Positions 12,396 through 23,939 of a DNA stretch of 64,000 bases are shown here, piece by piece (the stretch's first letter is position 1; each line of letters starts with the position of its first letter). The stretch comes from Ananas comosus. Its lineage: Eukaryota > Streptophyta > Magnoliopsida > Poales > Bromeliaceae. The translations under genes were made by a program, and so were the position numbers. The DNA is taken from assembly GCF_001540865.1 (NCBI RefSeq), contig NC_033622.1:17000089-17064088 (forward strand), given 5' to 3'. The notes beneath the pieces were generated by a model. That model did not search any database. It was not told the origin of the DNA and saw only the letters and a program-made list of their open reading frames with translations.

Positions 12396-12985
12396 TGCGC
12401 AAGATTACAAAAATACAGAGGACACGGAGGGGGCGTCACGGACGGAGCACCGGAGACCCCAGGTTTATAGGACCATTTTGCCCTCACGCTAGATGGGCAA
12501 AATGATGGGCAGAATGGTAATTTCACTATATGGGGGAGTGAAGCTCTCGTGGCTCCACGAATCGGGCGCGAAGTACAATCTCCCGCCGGGTGGAGACTAC
12601 GGCGAGCCACTTGCCAACCATGACGGGCGGGTTCGCGCCGTAAATTCCGCAAACCATGAGGGGCAGAAAAGTCATTTCAACGTTGGATGCAACGGATGCA
12701 ATTTTGCCTTAGGACATCCCAGCCGTTGAAATCCCCGTCAGCGGGCGGTGGAGATTTCGTGGGTATTGGGCTTTCTCTCCGCATGAGCGATCCCCGCATC
12801 GCCTCCCTTACCGGATCATCAGAAAGAGCCAGTAAAAGCATGACACGTGTTCACCTCGGCGATTGCGGAGGAGCAGGTGACAAGTTTGACGCGGTGGTGG
12901 GGGCCACGACTGCTATTGGCCCCTCGAACGAGAGGGAGGGGGGCGGAGACCTTAAATAGGGCCCCAAAGGGAGGGGAGTCCCCCC
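12396..12985 (+). promoter_or_regulatory. FAD2 promoter region
   Basis: A GC-rich, CpG-rich block leads to a TATA-type element TTAAATAG at 12952-12959. An inverted CCAAT (ATTGG) lies near 12914, and a G-box/ABRE ACACGTGT lies near 12843. Pyrimidine-rich sequence and the spliced leader begin just downstream. The FAD2 coding exon is reached only through a leader intron, so this is the most likely promoter. The transcription start near 12985 is inferred from TATA spacing. Confidence 0.5.
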
Positions 12986-12988
12986 TCC

Positions 12989-13020
<32 letters not shown>

Positions 13021-13068
13021 CCAGGCGGCGTTAGGGCGATAACAAACCAGAGGAGAGGAGAGGAGAGG

Positions 13069-13110
<42 letters not shown>

Positions 13111-13193
13111 GAGCAAGAGATAAGAGAGAATACATTACTCTCCCTCGCTCTCGATCTCTCTTTGAAGCGTCGATCGAGCCGTATTTCTCTCAG
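12985..13193 (+). other. FAD2 non-coding leader exon
   Basis: CT-repeat and GGAGA/GA-repeat rich sequence ending in TTTCTCTCAG|GTATGG, a good donor at 13193/13194. It contains no plausible main start codon. The 5' limit is approximate. A leader exon of this kind, with the ATG immediately after the intron, is characteristic of plant FAD2 genes. Confidence 0.6.
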
Positions 13194-14654
13194 GTATGGG
13201 GAGATTCCTATTTCTGCTTATTTCGCTAGATTAAAGCTATAATTTGTGCTCATTAATGAGCTATTAATCTCCACCTGTTTAGCAAATATTGCGGCTGATT
13301 TTGTGGAGTTTTCTCTTGTTTCACAATCTATTTCGTTGTTCCCGTCTCTTTGTTGATGAATCCGGTTAGATCTTACTGTTTCTCTCTCTATTATTAGCCT
13401 TTTTTGGGGATCTCGTTCTCTGATTAGCATTTGAAGTTATAATGCAGACTTGTATTTTAGTATTTATTTTTAATTTGAAGTGTGGGGCTTGTATTTTAGC
13501 GTTTATGTCCAATTTGACGGATCTGGGCTGTTTCGTTGCCACCATCTCCTTTTAATCCATAAATCGGTCTGCGCATGCTTGCGTTAGTTATCAACCGATA
13601 TCTCCTTTTCCTCTTACGTTCCCATTCCTGATCTGATTTTTTTTTAATATATGTAAATAATATTTTTTGAAATAATTTAATAACGTGAATTTATTCCATT
13701 CCGTTCAAAATTAATACGTTGCTTTGTCCAGGCCAAAAAAAGTACGTCGCCGATCTAATCGGGGACGAAAATGAACAAGCATCTAACGGTTGGGAGCCCT
13801 CCACGCTCCCAGATATTTTGGACAGGGGGTTCAAATACAATATTAATTATTTTTTTTATGGCCCTTTACCAACTCTTTCCGGGACGAATCTTTTGGGTTT
13901 TTTTTCCTAGAAAAAAAAAGAAAAAAGAAACCCATCGTGGGTGACGTGATGGACATAGAACCAGAAAAAAAAGAAAAAGAAAAAATAGGAGCGTGAAATT
14001 ATCAGCACTTTTTTTATAATTTTTCTCTTCGGAATATTTATTCCAACTTGCCAATGGCGCCGGCTCTAGTAACTTGTAATAATTTATGGAATTTATTCTC
14101 AGAAGAACATGTTGCTTGCTTGGTCCTGCACTAATCGGAATTAATTCTTATTTTCTTTTCGTATCCGTTCCGTTCCGTTCCGTTTCCCACAAGGAGTTGT
14201 TTCCGTCAACACGGGAAAAAGCTGCGCCGTTCCTTGGAAAGCGCATGCTTTTTCCCTTTTGCTTTTTTCTCCTTTTTATATAGGTTTTGAGTGGCCGACT
14301 AGTATGACCAAGAGCGCTGGTTTCTGGCCGTCCGATCTTCCTACCAATCAGAGTGAGGACTAACGATTGACCGTTCGTTCCGTCCAAATCGTTTCGTTTT
14401 TGGACGGTCCAGATGCTCTAGTGCTTCATTTTGTGCGTATTACTGCATACGCTGCGTACGCGCCCACTAGTGTGGCGAACTTGTGGTGAACCAGATGCAT
14501 CTGTGCGTACCGGCATCATTTTTCCATACACACATCCGCAATTCTATTCTAATTTTATCTTCTGTGAGCAGGATGGCCATCACATCTCGCCTTACATGTC
14601 CTCTTTTTTTTTTTTTTGTCTTTTGGGTTCCAAATTTGATGGGTAAATTAAAAG

Positions 14655-15256
14655 TGTTAGAATTTGATTAAATTTGTAGATTAATTCTAGTGGATAAGAA
14701 TTAATATTTAAATTTATTGGAGATAAATAAAAATTTAAATATTAAGTAGAGTATGAATCTTTTTCAATTAGAATAAATATTTAAATATATTGGAGATAAA
14801 TGAAATATAAATTTAAATATTTACTGGAGTAGGAATTCTAAATATATTAGGATTAGGGTATGTTTTGATGGAGCTTTATAAATAGCTCTTGATGGGATGC
14901 TTTGGGAGATAGAGTACGGTTAAAAAGTTAAAGCTCTTTGATGGTTTGTACCAGAAAGAGAGAATTGGCCGGTTGCATGTATCAAATACACCGGTGCATG
15001 TGAGAAAGAAAGAAAGTTATCTTTTAGATTTATAAAAGATAAGAGAAGAATATAAGATATTTAAAAATAGAGTTCGAGTTGTAGATACTCTGTTGCAGAA
15101 GAGGAGTATATAATTTTGTTTTATTTAATAAATTTTATTTTATTTGCATATTTTCTGTTTTACTTTTTCTTTCTTTTATGATTATATCAATTTTTGCTGA
15201 GGAAACGTTTTTATAGTAAAAACTCGATTCGACATTTTCGTTGTGAAATTCCAACA
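14655..15256 (+). mobile_element. Putative LTR-retrotransposon remnant / solo LTR
   Basis: A 602-bp segment starts TGTTAGAA and ends TTCCAACA, the short TG...CA inverted ends of an LTR. It contains a TATA box (TATAAATA at 14877) followed by GA-rich and AT-rich polyadenylation-like sequence. Just after it, GCTACCGGATCC and GATACCGGAGC resemble degraded initiator-tRNA primer-binding sites. No 5-bp target duplication is evident, so it may be truncated. Copia is the likeliest superfamily. Not confirmed by a second LTR. Confidence 0.45.
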
Positions 15257-16347
15257 ATTGCTACCGGATCCATAGCAATCGGTATTTAAGCGGATTGTGA
15301 ATTCACAAAATATGATACCGGAGCGAATTCACAAAATATAGAGTTAGAGTGGTGCAGGCATTAATTTCTGTAGAAATAGTTTAATTGGTAATTACGTGAT
15401 TGACAAATATTGTGCTTTTTTTGGGGGGTGGGAAGCTCTTTCTTTTTTTTCGGTTGTTTTAATTGGATAGTCATATATAGGGATATACTGTTTTAGCATA
15501 CAATCTGATCTCATTGGATAATAGCTCACCCGGTGTTTGGAGTCTCTTTAGACCCACCCATAAGTAGATCGCGTAACCTCCGTAGTCTGCTTTCTCCATT
15601 TGATTGGACAATAAAAAATGGCAAATGCCTGAGGTGCCACGGTCGCGAACTCACGGAACAGCCTGTCACCAATATAATAGTGGACCTTGTATTATGTTTT
15701 ATTCACTATATATAAAATAGAGAAACGAAAAGGCTTTCCATGTAGGGACTGTTCGTGCTATTGGGGGGCCATGTGATCTCCTTTTCTGATTTTCTCCCGC
15801 CAGCTAAAACTAGTAGCTAAAAAATGAATCTCTCACGTGTGTTGTGAAAAAAAGTCTAAATATTATTGATGTGATATTTTTAATTAATTAATTAATTAAT
15901 TTTTTTAAATTTATTCATTACATTATAATTAATAAAAAAAATATTTTTATAAAATGTTTTTTATCATATTTTAAAAAAAAAATAATGCGTTGCCGTGTTA
16001 TAATGTCGACTCGGTGTTGTCGAGTCCCGTTGTCAGCCCAAACCGAAATATTTTGCCCGTGTTATTTTATTCCGAATTACTGATCACTGAGCACCACCAG
16101 CTGGAATACTGATGTATTTATTATTGTAATGTCAGTTACTAGCCTATTACGTGCTTCCCGGTGGACGTATCTATTCAAACTTTCATCTCGTGGTTCCCGC
16201 TCGCTCTACAATTTTTTTTTGGTTATTCACCAAATAAATCGTACTATTATAGTAAGTTAGAAAAAGCCTCATCGCTTTGCCTAAATCCTTTTATTTGTAT
16301 GAATAGAAAAAAAAAGAGCGACGATCAATTTGAAAGTTGGTTCATAA

Positions 16348-16374
16348 CTGCTGCTGCTGCTGCTGCTGCTGCTG
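16348..16374 (+). repeat. (CTG)9 microsatellite at the FAD2 intron acceptor
   Basis: Nine CTG units end 9 nt before the AG of the inferred acceptor at 16383. Confidence 0.9.
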
Positions 16375-16388
16375 CTTGTGCAGGCGAA

Positions 16389-17574
16389 ATGGGTGCGGGC
16401 GGGCGTATGACGGCGAAGGAGCGGGCGGAGCAGCGGCGGGACGCGGCGCGTGGCCCGGGCAGCGGTGGCGCAGGGGACGCGGCGGCGCTCCGGCGGTCCC
16501 CGACGGAGAAGCCGCCCTTCACGCTGGGGCAGATAAAGAAGGCGATCCCGGCGCACTGCTTCCAGCGGTCCGTCCTGCGGTCCTTCTCCTACGTGGTCCA
16601 CGACCTGGTCCTCTCCGCCGCCCTCCTGTACGCCGCCCTCGCCTGGATCCCCGCCCTCCCGAGCCCGCTCCTCCGGTACGCCGCGTGGGGCCTGTACTGG
16701 GTGGCGCAGGGCTGCGTCCTCACGGGCGTGTGGGTCGTCGCTCACGAGTGCGGCCACCACGCGTTCTCCGACTACTCGCTCCTCGACGACGCCGTCGGCC
16801 TCGTCCTCCACTCCGCCCTCCTCGTGCCCTACTTCTCCTGGAAGTACAGCCACCGCCGCCACCACTCCAACACGGGCTCCGTGGAGCGCGACGAGGTGTT
16901 CGTCCCCAAGACCAAGCCCTCCCTCCGCTGGTACTCCCGCTACCTCAGCGACAACCCGCTCGGCCGCGTCGCCTGCCTCCTCGTCCAGCTCACCCTCGGC
17001 TGGCCCCTCTACCTCGCCTTCAACGTCTCCGGCCGCCCCTACCCGCGCTTCGCCTGCCACTACGACCCCTACGGCCCCATCTACTCCGACCGCGAGCGCG
17101 CCCAGATCTTCGTCTCCGACGCCGGCGTCCTCGCCGCCTGCTTCGCGCTCTACCGCCTCGCCGCCGCCCTCGGCTTTTGGTGGGTGGTCCGCGTCTACGG
17201 CGTCCCCCTCCTCATCGTCAACGCCTGGCTCGTCCTCATCACCTACCTCCAGCACACCCACCCGGCGCTGCCCCACTACGACTCCTCCGAGTGGGACTGG
17301 CTCCGCGGCGCGCTCGCCACCATGGACCGCGACTACGGGCTGCTGAACCGGGTGTTCCACCACATCACCGACACCCACGTCGCCCACCACCTCTTCTCCA
17401 CCATGCCCCACTACCACGCCCTGGAGGCCACCAGGGCCATCAAGCCCATCCTCGGCGACTACTACCAGTTCGACGCCACCCCCGTGCTCCAGGCCATGTG
17501 GCGCGAGGCGCGGGAGTGCGTCTACGTCGAGCCCGAGGACGGCGCCAACCGCAAGGGCGTGCTCTGGTACAACA

Positions 17575-17585
<11 letters not shown>
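16389..17585 (+). CDS. FAD2: Omega-6 fatty acid (oleate) desaturase, ER
   Basis: This enzyme inserts the delta-12 double bond into oleoyl-phosphatidylcholine in the endoplasmic reticulum, giving linoleate. One uninterrupted exon encodes 398 aa. The ATG at 16389 follows the leader-intron acceptor at 16383; longer in-frame extensions upstream lie within the intron and read low-complexity sequence. The three histidine boxes are HECGHH (119-124), HRRHH (155-159) and HVAHH (330-334), spaced as in FAD2. Hydrophobic segments flank them. The C-terminus LWYNNKF is the aromatic ER-retrieval signal of FAD2. About 15 residues of Gly/Ala-rich N-terminus exceed the Arabidopsis enzyme. [16 protein letters not shown] is a FAD2 signature. 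Third codon positions are nearly all G or C, which also opens long false frames on the other strand. The related FAD6 is plastid-targeted and lacks this C-terminus, so FAD2 is the firm call. Confidence 0.97.
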
Positions 17586-17606
<21 letters not shown>

Positions 17607-17773
17607 ATTCTAAATCCCCCACCCCACCCCACCCCACCCCTTATTTAGTCCCTCCATCCGCCGCCGTCACATCATCCTAATTCAAAACCCCAAGAAGAAC
17701 GAAAAGAAAGACAAACACTGCTATTAGGCTCCAGCCGCGGTCGATGGTGAGAAACCCGTTGCCCACTTGTCCT

Positions 17774-17811
<38 letters not shown>

Positions 17812-18060
17812 CCTCTTTTTTTCTCCCCCCCTTAGAAATAGATAGGGAAGGGGCTGCGGCCGCTGCCTTTTGCTTTTTGCTTTTTTGTTCACCTTTTAAC
17901 TCTTGGTGCTAGTGGCGGTCCGGGTGGGGGCCGGTCCCGCTCTTATTGATTACTTGTCGTTGGCGTTGGTCCTCTGGCTCGCCTCCCGTCGTCGATCCTC
18001 CCCTGTTGTTTCTGTTTAGCTAAGCTATATGATTGATGTATGCGAGTAATAAGAAAATTG
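17583..18060 (+). other. FAD2 3' flank / probable 3'UTR
   Basis: The stop is followed by four tandem copies of a TTCTAAG-like heptamer (17580-17610), then (CCCCA)n, a (CT)n run near 17780-17810 and T-rich sequence. The polyadenylation site was not identified. Confidence 0.4.
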
Positions 18061-18119
18061 AAAAAATTTATGAAAAGAAAATGGAAAAGATGCATGGAAC
18101 GAGTTTGACGATCACATCA

Positions 18120-18215
18120 TCTTTTAATTTTGGATGGGCTCTTATTCTGTAGCTTCGGTATAATCAGAGGAGCTCCTATTCTGTAGCTTCGGTACATCAG
18201 AGGAGCATACTGTTA
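18120..18215. repeat. Short imperfect tandem repeat
   Basis: Two copies of TATTCTGTAGCTTCGGTA followed by ATCAGAGGAGC, near 18142 and 18177. Confidence 0.8.
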
Positions 18216-18810
18216 TCTTGTCAACAAAGTGATCGATTTTTGATCGCTAGGTGCTCTCGTCGGATTGGCGAAACTCTTATCTTATCAACAGGTCCAAATC
18301 ATTTGCCCATGTGTAGGTTTCTTCGCCAGTTATTCTGATACTTGTCTAATATTTGACAATATTATGTAACAAGCCACTCGATTTTCTCCAAAGAAGCACG
18401 TACGGCGCAAAACAATGGTACAGCACAAACCGAAGCGAAAGAGCTGTCGCATCAAGTCCAAATTTGGCTTCCCTCCGTCACAAATGGTTTATGAGCTGTT
18501 CCTGTCCTTCTCGATCATAAAAGTGGGCAGAAGAAATGTACGCATGTGACGGGAGGTTCGCGTATAGGATCCAGCAAGGGAGGGACAATTCACAATTGTA
18601 GTGTAGTCGATTTGATGGACGAAGTTTTACGAATTAAGCACGGATCGTATGTTCCTATTGTTGCCTTGAATTTTCCTTCATTGTATGCTCCTAGTAACAG
18701 TTTAATGATTTGTCTCTTTATTTCACTACCTACCTAAGCTGAAACTAGCAAGAATTTACATGGACAAAGCTCTCATTATACATACAAGTCATAGTTCGTT
18801 TTTATAATGT
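18216..18810. other. Spacer, no gene seen
   Basis: Only short unconvincing ORFs; no RNA gene or repeat recognised. Confidence 0.5.
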
Positions 18811-18811
18811 A

Positions 18812-18976
18812 TTTTCTTTTTTTTTCTGTGAGAGAGATAGATAGTATGTTATCTGATTTGTTTATTTCATTTAGAAATAAATTTAACTAAAAATATGAAT
18901 TAACTAAGATTCGAACTCGGGACTTCGAATATCAATCATCAAGTTTTTTGCCCTCTGTACTAAAGATGATTAATTT
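18812..18976 (-). mobile_element. tRNA-derived SINE, copy 2 (minus orientation)
   Basis: Begins on the plus strand with a T-run then GAGAGATAGATAGTATGTTATC, which is the 3' end of the element reversed. It continues through AAATAAATTTA and the B-box complement GATTCGAACTC. It ends near CTAAAGATGATTAA. Sequence matches copies at 30.5 and 44.3 kb. Confidence 0.7.
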
Positions 18977-19160
18977 TTATATTATAATTATTGAAATAAG
19001 TGAAACTAATATACCTAAAATTTTCTATAGTGGAATACAGTTGGCTATAATAGAAAAAGAACTTTTTGGGGGAAGCTTTTTGAACAGGAGAGACGGGCTA
19101 ACTGGCATTCAATAATCTCATCATTTCATTCACCAGGAACAGTAAAAGTGGGACGATTGT

Positions 19161-19209
19161 CTTTTTTTTTTTTTTTTTTTNCTTATTTACTATTTCGTAT
19201 TTAAGAATT

Positions 19210-19247
<38 letters not shown>

Positions 19248-19380
19248 CAGAGAGAGAGAGAGAGAGAATGTACTTTCGTTGAAGCCAGTAGGCTTCAAAC
19301 GGAAAACCTCGAGTACCAAATCATTAATTTTTTTATCATTTGTGCTAAAAAATGGTTAGTGAAGACAAGAAGAATGTTGA
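19161..19380. repeat. Poly(T) tracts around an undetermined base, possible SINE fragment
   Basis: Two long T-runs flank a single N at 19181. The segment after the second run (GA repeat, then TTCAAACGGAAAACCTCGAGTACC) weakly resembles the SINE family in minus orientation. The N between homopolymers marks unresolved sequence. Confidence 0.4.
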
Positions 19381-19720
19381 TGTATTGTTCATTACATGTA
19401 AGGCCTTGAAATTGCACCAACAAGCCAATTAATATGCTCTAGACAAAGGATATTAGTAAAATCAATAATAGTCTGTAAGAGAAGCATTCTATAACAGAAG
19501 CGGCACTTATTTTCACTAGAGGTTACCCCATAGAATACTTAGCGCTGTGGTTTTGAAATTCATGTGGTATATTTGCTGGTCATTAAATCTATTATGTTGC
19601 CTTTAGATGAAACGAGCAATCGCCATTTAGAATCGACCACATATTCATTTTAAAGAGTGTCAAACCTGTCAATGGATTGCAATAACTGAAAAGTCACACT
19701 ACACTCTGACAGAATCTTAA

Positions 19721-20629
19721 AGTATCGTTTGGTTTGGGGATAAGCAAAAAATGAATATTCCAGTAATAGATATAATTGAGGTATAAGCGGGGATTAAATC
19801 AATTTTACGTTTGGATGAAAATTGGGTTATTTTTGGGAATAAAAAAAATAACGTTTGATTAGATAAGATGGAATAAGAAGGATAGTGGTTTTTATAAATA
19901 AAAAAATAATGATATTACTCTCTTATTATATTTGAATTTAAATTTTTAAAATTTAAAATTTAAAATTTTAACTTTGAAATTTAAAATCTCAAATTTAAAT
20001 TAATAATTTTAAATTTTAAATTTATAATTTTAAATTTAAGATCAAATTAAATTTGAAAAATATAAAATATCAAATTTTAATTTCAAAAATTTAAAATATT
20101 AAAATTAAAATTATAAACTTTAATTTTAAAATTATAAATTATAAATTTAAATATTTAATAATTTTAAAATGTTTAAAATAAGAATAGGGGTGGGAACAAT
20201 TAATAAAAATAATTTATTATAATAAATTTATAATGTTTTTAAAAATTCTACTTAAACTTAAATTTAATAAAAAGAATTTATTATAATATTTAAATATAAT
20301 TTATTATAATATTTAAATATAAATAATATGTATTAATATAGTACAATTAATAATTTTATAATCAAAATAATGTATTATAATATATAAATATTATATTTAT
20401 ATAATTTAGTTTTAATTCAATTTATAATTTTAATTAAGTTTGAAATTAAGTATTGGAATAGCACTATTCCACCAAAATGGTGGAATAGTAAATTTCTTGC
20501 TAGTCCGGAATAACTGGGAATAGTAAGGTTTGACCGGGATAATATATTCCGGCCGAATTTCTCCTCGTTTGGTGGAATAGCGGGGATAACTTTCGTTATC
20601 TCCGCTTATCCCCTGAACCAAACGGAGCC
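19721..20629. mobile_element. Tourist-like MITE, about 909 bp, TAA target duplication
   Basis: The left end AGTATCGTTTGGTTTGGGGA and the reverse complement of the right end GGCTCCGTTTGGTTCAGGGG share CGTTTGGTT and GGGGATAAGC. TAA flanks both sides (19718-19720, 20630-20632). The interior is built from AAATTTAAA/AATTTTAAA permutations. No ORF of note. Confidence 0.7.
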
Positions 20630-20632
20630 TAA

Positions 20633-22170
20633 AAGTCAAGAGTCCACACCTTTCTGATTTGGATGCACAACTAGCTAGTCTTTCTGAGCCACCAAATTCA
20701 CTAATTAAAGGCCCATTCCATTCTGAAATGCTACTAAGTAGCATCATTAGGAAGCGATAATTTTCTCATAATAGCGGTTGGGCTACTTGTTAGCCTACAT
20801 AGATGCAATCTAGTTAATACGTCTTTGCTGATCAACCACCCTGATCGGACCCACCTGATGATCACATCTACTGCATGCGTAAATTCTGTTTCTCAGTCCC
20901 GTTTCTCGTCATTTGTTGGTCTGTGCACACCTGCATTGACACGCAGATTACACACCAGTCCTCAAATTAAGATGGAGGAATCGTAACTCATTCCCTGATA
21001 TATATACATTAACTGCAGGCTCTATTTCTAAACTACTTATTAGATTTTCGTGTCTCGCGTCTCCCAAATAGTTATCTCCGTCATGTTTCCTATTGCTTTT
21101 TTATGGTTACTATTATTTTTCTTTTAAATTTTATGTCGGCTGCAAAATGAAATTAAGCTCCTTTACTTATGTACGTAGGCGCCAGAGACTACTAGGCTGG
21201 AGTTCGAAAGGTTTGGCTAGCTACCTGAATAGTTACTTGCATGATCATGGTACAGCTTAGCTGATCAATAATAAAAGGTTAGGTGATCCCAACAATGTGA
21301 ATTAGTTGAACTGCAATTTCCGGATTGTTCAATTCAACCGTCCTACTGTTCTGTTGCTCGTCTTTTTAATAATTATCACAAAAAGTGATATGACCTTGTG
21401 ATATAGTTAGCAGATCACATATACCAGATAGACTCAGTTCTAGCCATGTAATATTAACACTTTAACAGTAAGCTGTTGGCTATTGAGCCCATAAAGTAAG
21501 CCCTTTGCTGCTGGCCAATTAGCCCATTGGGCCTGCAAAGTTACTTTTCATTGGCCTATTGATCCTATTGGGCCCGCGTGAATCACCTTTGGTAGGCCGA
21601 TAATCGATTTATATTTTACGGTCTCTCTTGGGTCGGAGATCAACAGGGAGAGATTATTGGATGGTGCAGTTACCATTGAAAACATGGAATCAGAAGAAAG
21701 GATAACACAAATTAAATTGTCAAAACGTACAAACATTTTTTAGACTACTAATTGCGCTTTTGATTCCCTAGCTACTAGCCATATAGTAATACTATAGTAG
21801 TTTCAAAGTATTGCACTTTTTTTTTCATTATTATGCAAACTATTTTTGTAGGCTTATATTATAGTTGTATCCATATTGGCAAAGAGCTAGTTCTGGTCAT
21901 CTTCTTGCCTACTTAACGTGATTGAAATAAATGAATCGTTGCATACACCTGTATGTACATATATACCTGAAAGTAAAAGGAATTTCTCGATGAAATTCTT
22001 GCTCGGATATTGATATCCTTTTAGGCATCAAATTGTTGAGCATTGTTCTGATCTCACTTGAAGCAGGAAACTGTGGTCTTTGCTGTAGGAGGAAGGGAAG
22101 AGCACTTGAAGTGCTTTTACTCACGTGATCGTCTACATATCTTTGCATTTGTGTAAACAATCATTTATAG
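20633..22170. other. Spacer, no gene seen
   Basis: No convincing coding sequence. It contains 'GGCCCA/TGGGCC' motifs near 21490-21580 of the kind found in plant promoters, but no gene was seen next to them. Confidence 0.45.
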
Positions 22171-22174
22171 CGAT

Positions 22175-22290
22175 CGACACCGACCGTATCTAGTATGATT
22201 GGCTGAGGGCTTGATAGTTAGTATCTGTGATTCAAATTCGAAGCCTAATTACTTCAAATTTTTTGCTAAGTTTATTTCTAAAATAAATCA
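22175..22290 (+). mobile_element. SINE, copy 3 (3'-truncated)
   Basis: Carries the GACACCGACCGT start, GGCTGAGGGCTTGATAG A-box-like block, TTCAAATTCGAAGCC B-box-like block and AAGTTTATTTCTAAAATAAA body. It lacks the terminal GATAGCATGCTA and poly(A). Confidence 0.6.
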
Positions 22291-23340
22291 TTTATAGCGA
22301 TTGTACATTAATCTCAACTTTAAGATTGTGCTTAGAGTTTTTCCGTTCAACACCGTCCGTCTTTTTCTACTTCAGATAGGAGATTTCCATCAGATAACAA
22401 TTAAGTAGGTGTAATAAAAAAAGCATTTTCATTAATTATGCACCGCTATTTGTTTCGTCAAATTGTCTAAAGATTCAATTATTTCATCCTCCAATCTCAC
22501 GTAAGATGCAATTATTTCTTATTATAAATTTCGTTTTAAATTTTTACTAAAGCTACTTAACGAAATGTACCAAATCATTAGTTAGCAATACGTTGTGAAC
22601 GTAGCTGGGTCATCAACACTTCTTAAAATACTCTTTTCTAAAGCTGAGTATCAGTAACCAGCTATGCAATTGGAAATTTCTCAGAATCGTTAATATATTC
22701 AAAGTAAATCTTAAATATTCATTTTCCTTTTCAAAGCATACTAGTTATATTGCGTTACTTCTATTGGGAATACAAGGAGTACCTTGAATTGGTTTAAGCG
22801 ACTAATAGTTAAAACTAGTTATCGCTTGAGAGATCATTCTCCAACTGTTATCCATATAGAGCAAAATAGTAATTCGAGGGGTTTTTTTTTTTCCTCTTTT
22901 TTTTATTGAGGTTTACAGTAGTTTGAACTAATAAAGCAATGTATAAGATAAACTGTGTGTCATTCATTTTTGAAGGACGAGAATATATATGGAGTCAAAC
23001 AATTCCCTCTCTCTATTTAACGGCGATAATGAAAAGCTCTATGTTAGAATTTCTCCAGTCGTTTCTCTCTCTAATAGCAATAACAGAAAAAGAATAAAAA
23101 GGGAAAAAGAAAAAATCAACATACGTACGTATACATTAGAAGAGTTAAATCAACATACATAGAAGAACAAAGGAATACAAGCCACGCACCTACAATCCGC
23201 ATATCAGCAAATAATCAATTCAAAAGAAGAACCATGATCCAGCATCCTAATTTTCTAATATTTCTTCTTCTTCTTCTTCTTTTTTTTAAAAAAAAGAACC
23301 TTAGAGAAGCAGTTGTACATGTACCTCCAATTACGAAAGA
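22291..23340. other. Spacer, including the 3' flank of the VQ gene
   Basis: AT-rich, with a (TTC)n run near 23262-23280 and no coding sequence recognised. Confidence 0.45.
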
Positions 23341-23343
23341 TCA

Positions 23344-23724
23344 CTAAACCCTTGTAAAATCCCAGTAATTAATCCCCCCGAAATCTCGAAATAAACCACC
23401 ATCTTCTGCCTCTTCGTTCATTCCGTATATTAATCCATTGACAGCGTCTGCATGAATAGCCGAGGCAGGAAGCGAATTCTTCTTCCTATACTTGTTGATC
23501 TTCTTCTGCATGGGAATACCTTTTGTGGGCTGCCCAGTGAGTTTCTGCACGAGCTCGCGGAAATTCTCGGGGTCGGTCTTTATGATCTCCGGTGCAACTA
23601 TGTGCACAATTCTGATCTTGGGCTTCAACTTCGCGCTCGCCACATGCGAATTCTTTCTTATAGGGAGAATACGAGCTCGCGGTTGAACCGCCGTGCTGCT
23701 CTGCGGATTCGTCGTATCCTCCAT
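23344..23724 (-). CDS. VQ motif-containing protein
   Basis: Single exon, 126 aa, ATG at 23724. The VQ motif FRELVQKLTG lies at residues 55-64. It is preceded by the conserved KPKIRIVHIVAPEIIKTD segment found in one VQ subgroup (the group containing Arabidopsis VQ17, VQ18 and VQ25-like proteins). VQ proteins are plant nuclear cofactors, often binding WRKY transcription factors through this motif and tuning defence or growth responses. The N-terminus is polar and the C-terminus ends in FGGINYWDFTRV. Short intronless genes are normal for this family. The exact paralogue cannot be assigned from sequence alone. Confidence 0.88.
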   Translation of the reverse strand: MEDTTNPQSSTAVQPRARILPIRKNSHVASAKLKPKIRIVHIVAPEIIKTDPENFRELVQKLTGQPTKGIPMQKKINKYRKKNSLPASAIHADAVNGLIYGMNEEAEDGGLFRDFGGINYWDFTRV

Positions 23725-23918
23725 TTCATTCACTTTTAGTTATGCGGCTATCTCTAATTGCTCTCTCTTTATTTGTTGTGGGAGAGGGATGTAGTGATGG
23801 AAGACACGTTGTATATTTAATGGAGTTGCACAGGAAACTAATTATGGGATGATATATGACAGTAGTAGGGACAAGATGTGTGATTCAGGGAATGGAGGGG
23901 AAGGAGTGGAAAAAGGGG

Positions 23919-23937
23919 TTTATATATATATAGAAGA
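23919..23937 (-). promoter_or_regulatory. Candidate TATA box of the VQ gene
   Basis: A TATATATATATAAAC-type element on the minus strand, about 200 bp upstream of the VQ start codon. No other TATA-like element in the 200 bp upstream is as good. Simple TA repeats are common here, so this is tentative. Confidence 0.35.
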
Positions 23938-23939
23938 AC

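Larger units (their letters stand above)
13194..16383 (+). other. FAD2 5'UTR intron, about 3.2 kb
   Basis: The intron runs from donor GTATGG at 13194 to acceptor TGTGCAG at 16383, five bases before the FAD2 ATG. Plant FAD2 genes are known for one large leader intron at this position that often raises expression. It contains a putative LTR remnant (14655-15256). Its 3' end has (CTG)9 where a polypyrimidine tract would normally lie. No spliced transcript was seen, so the exact boundaries are inferred. Confidence 0.7.

Noticed and set aside
12847..13242. 131-codon open frame in the FAD2 leader
   Set aside because: Made largely of CT and GA microsatellite (Leu/Ser and Glu/Arg repeats). It coincides with the promoter and leader exon of FAD2.
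16161..16388. 76-residue N-terminal extension of FAD2
   Set aside because: It lies in the inferred leader intron. It includes poly-Ala from the CTG repeat, lacks FAD2 similarity, and an acceptor sits five bases before the accepted ATG.
16281..17417. Long open frame (378 codons) antisense to FAD2, and a 420-codon frame on the same strand
   Set aside because: Both are by-products of near-total G/C third positions in FAD2. Their translations are low-complexity Val/Gly/Glu or Arg/Pro-rich, with no family resemblance.
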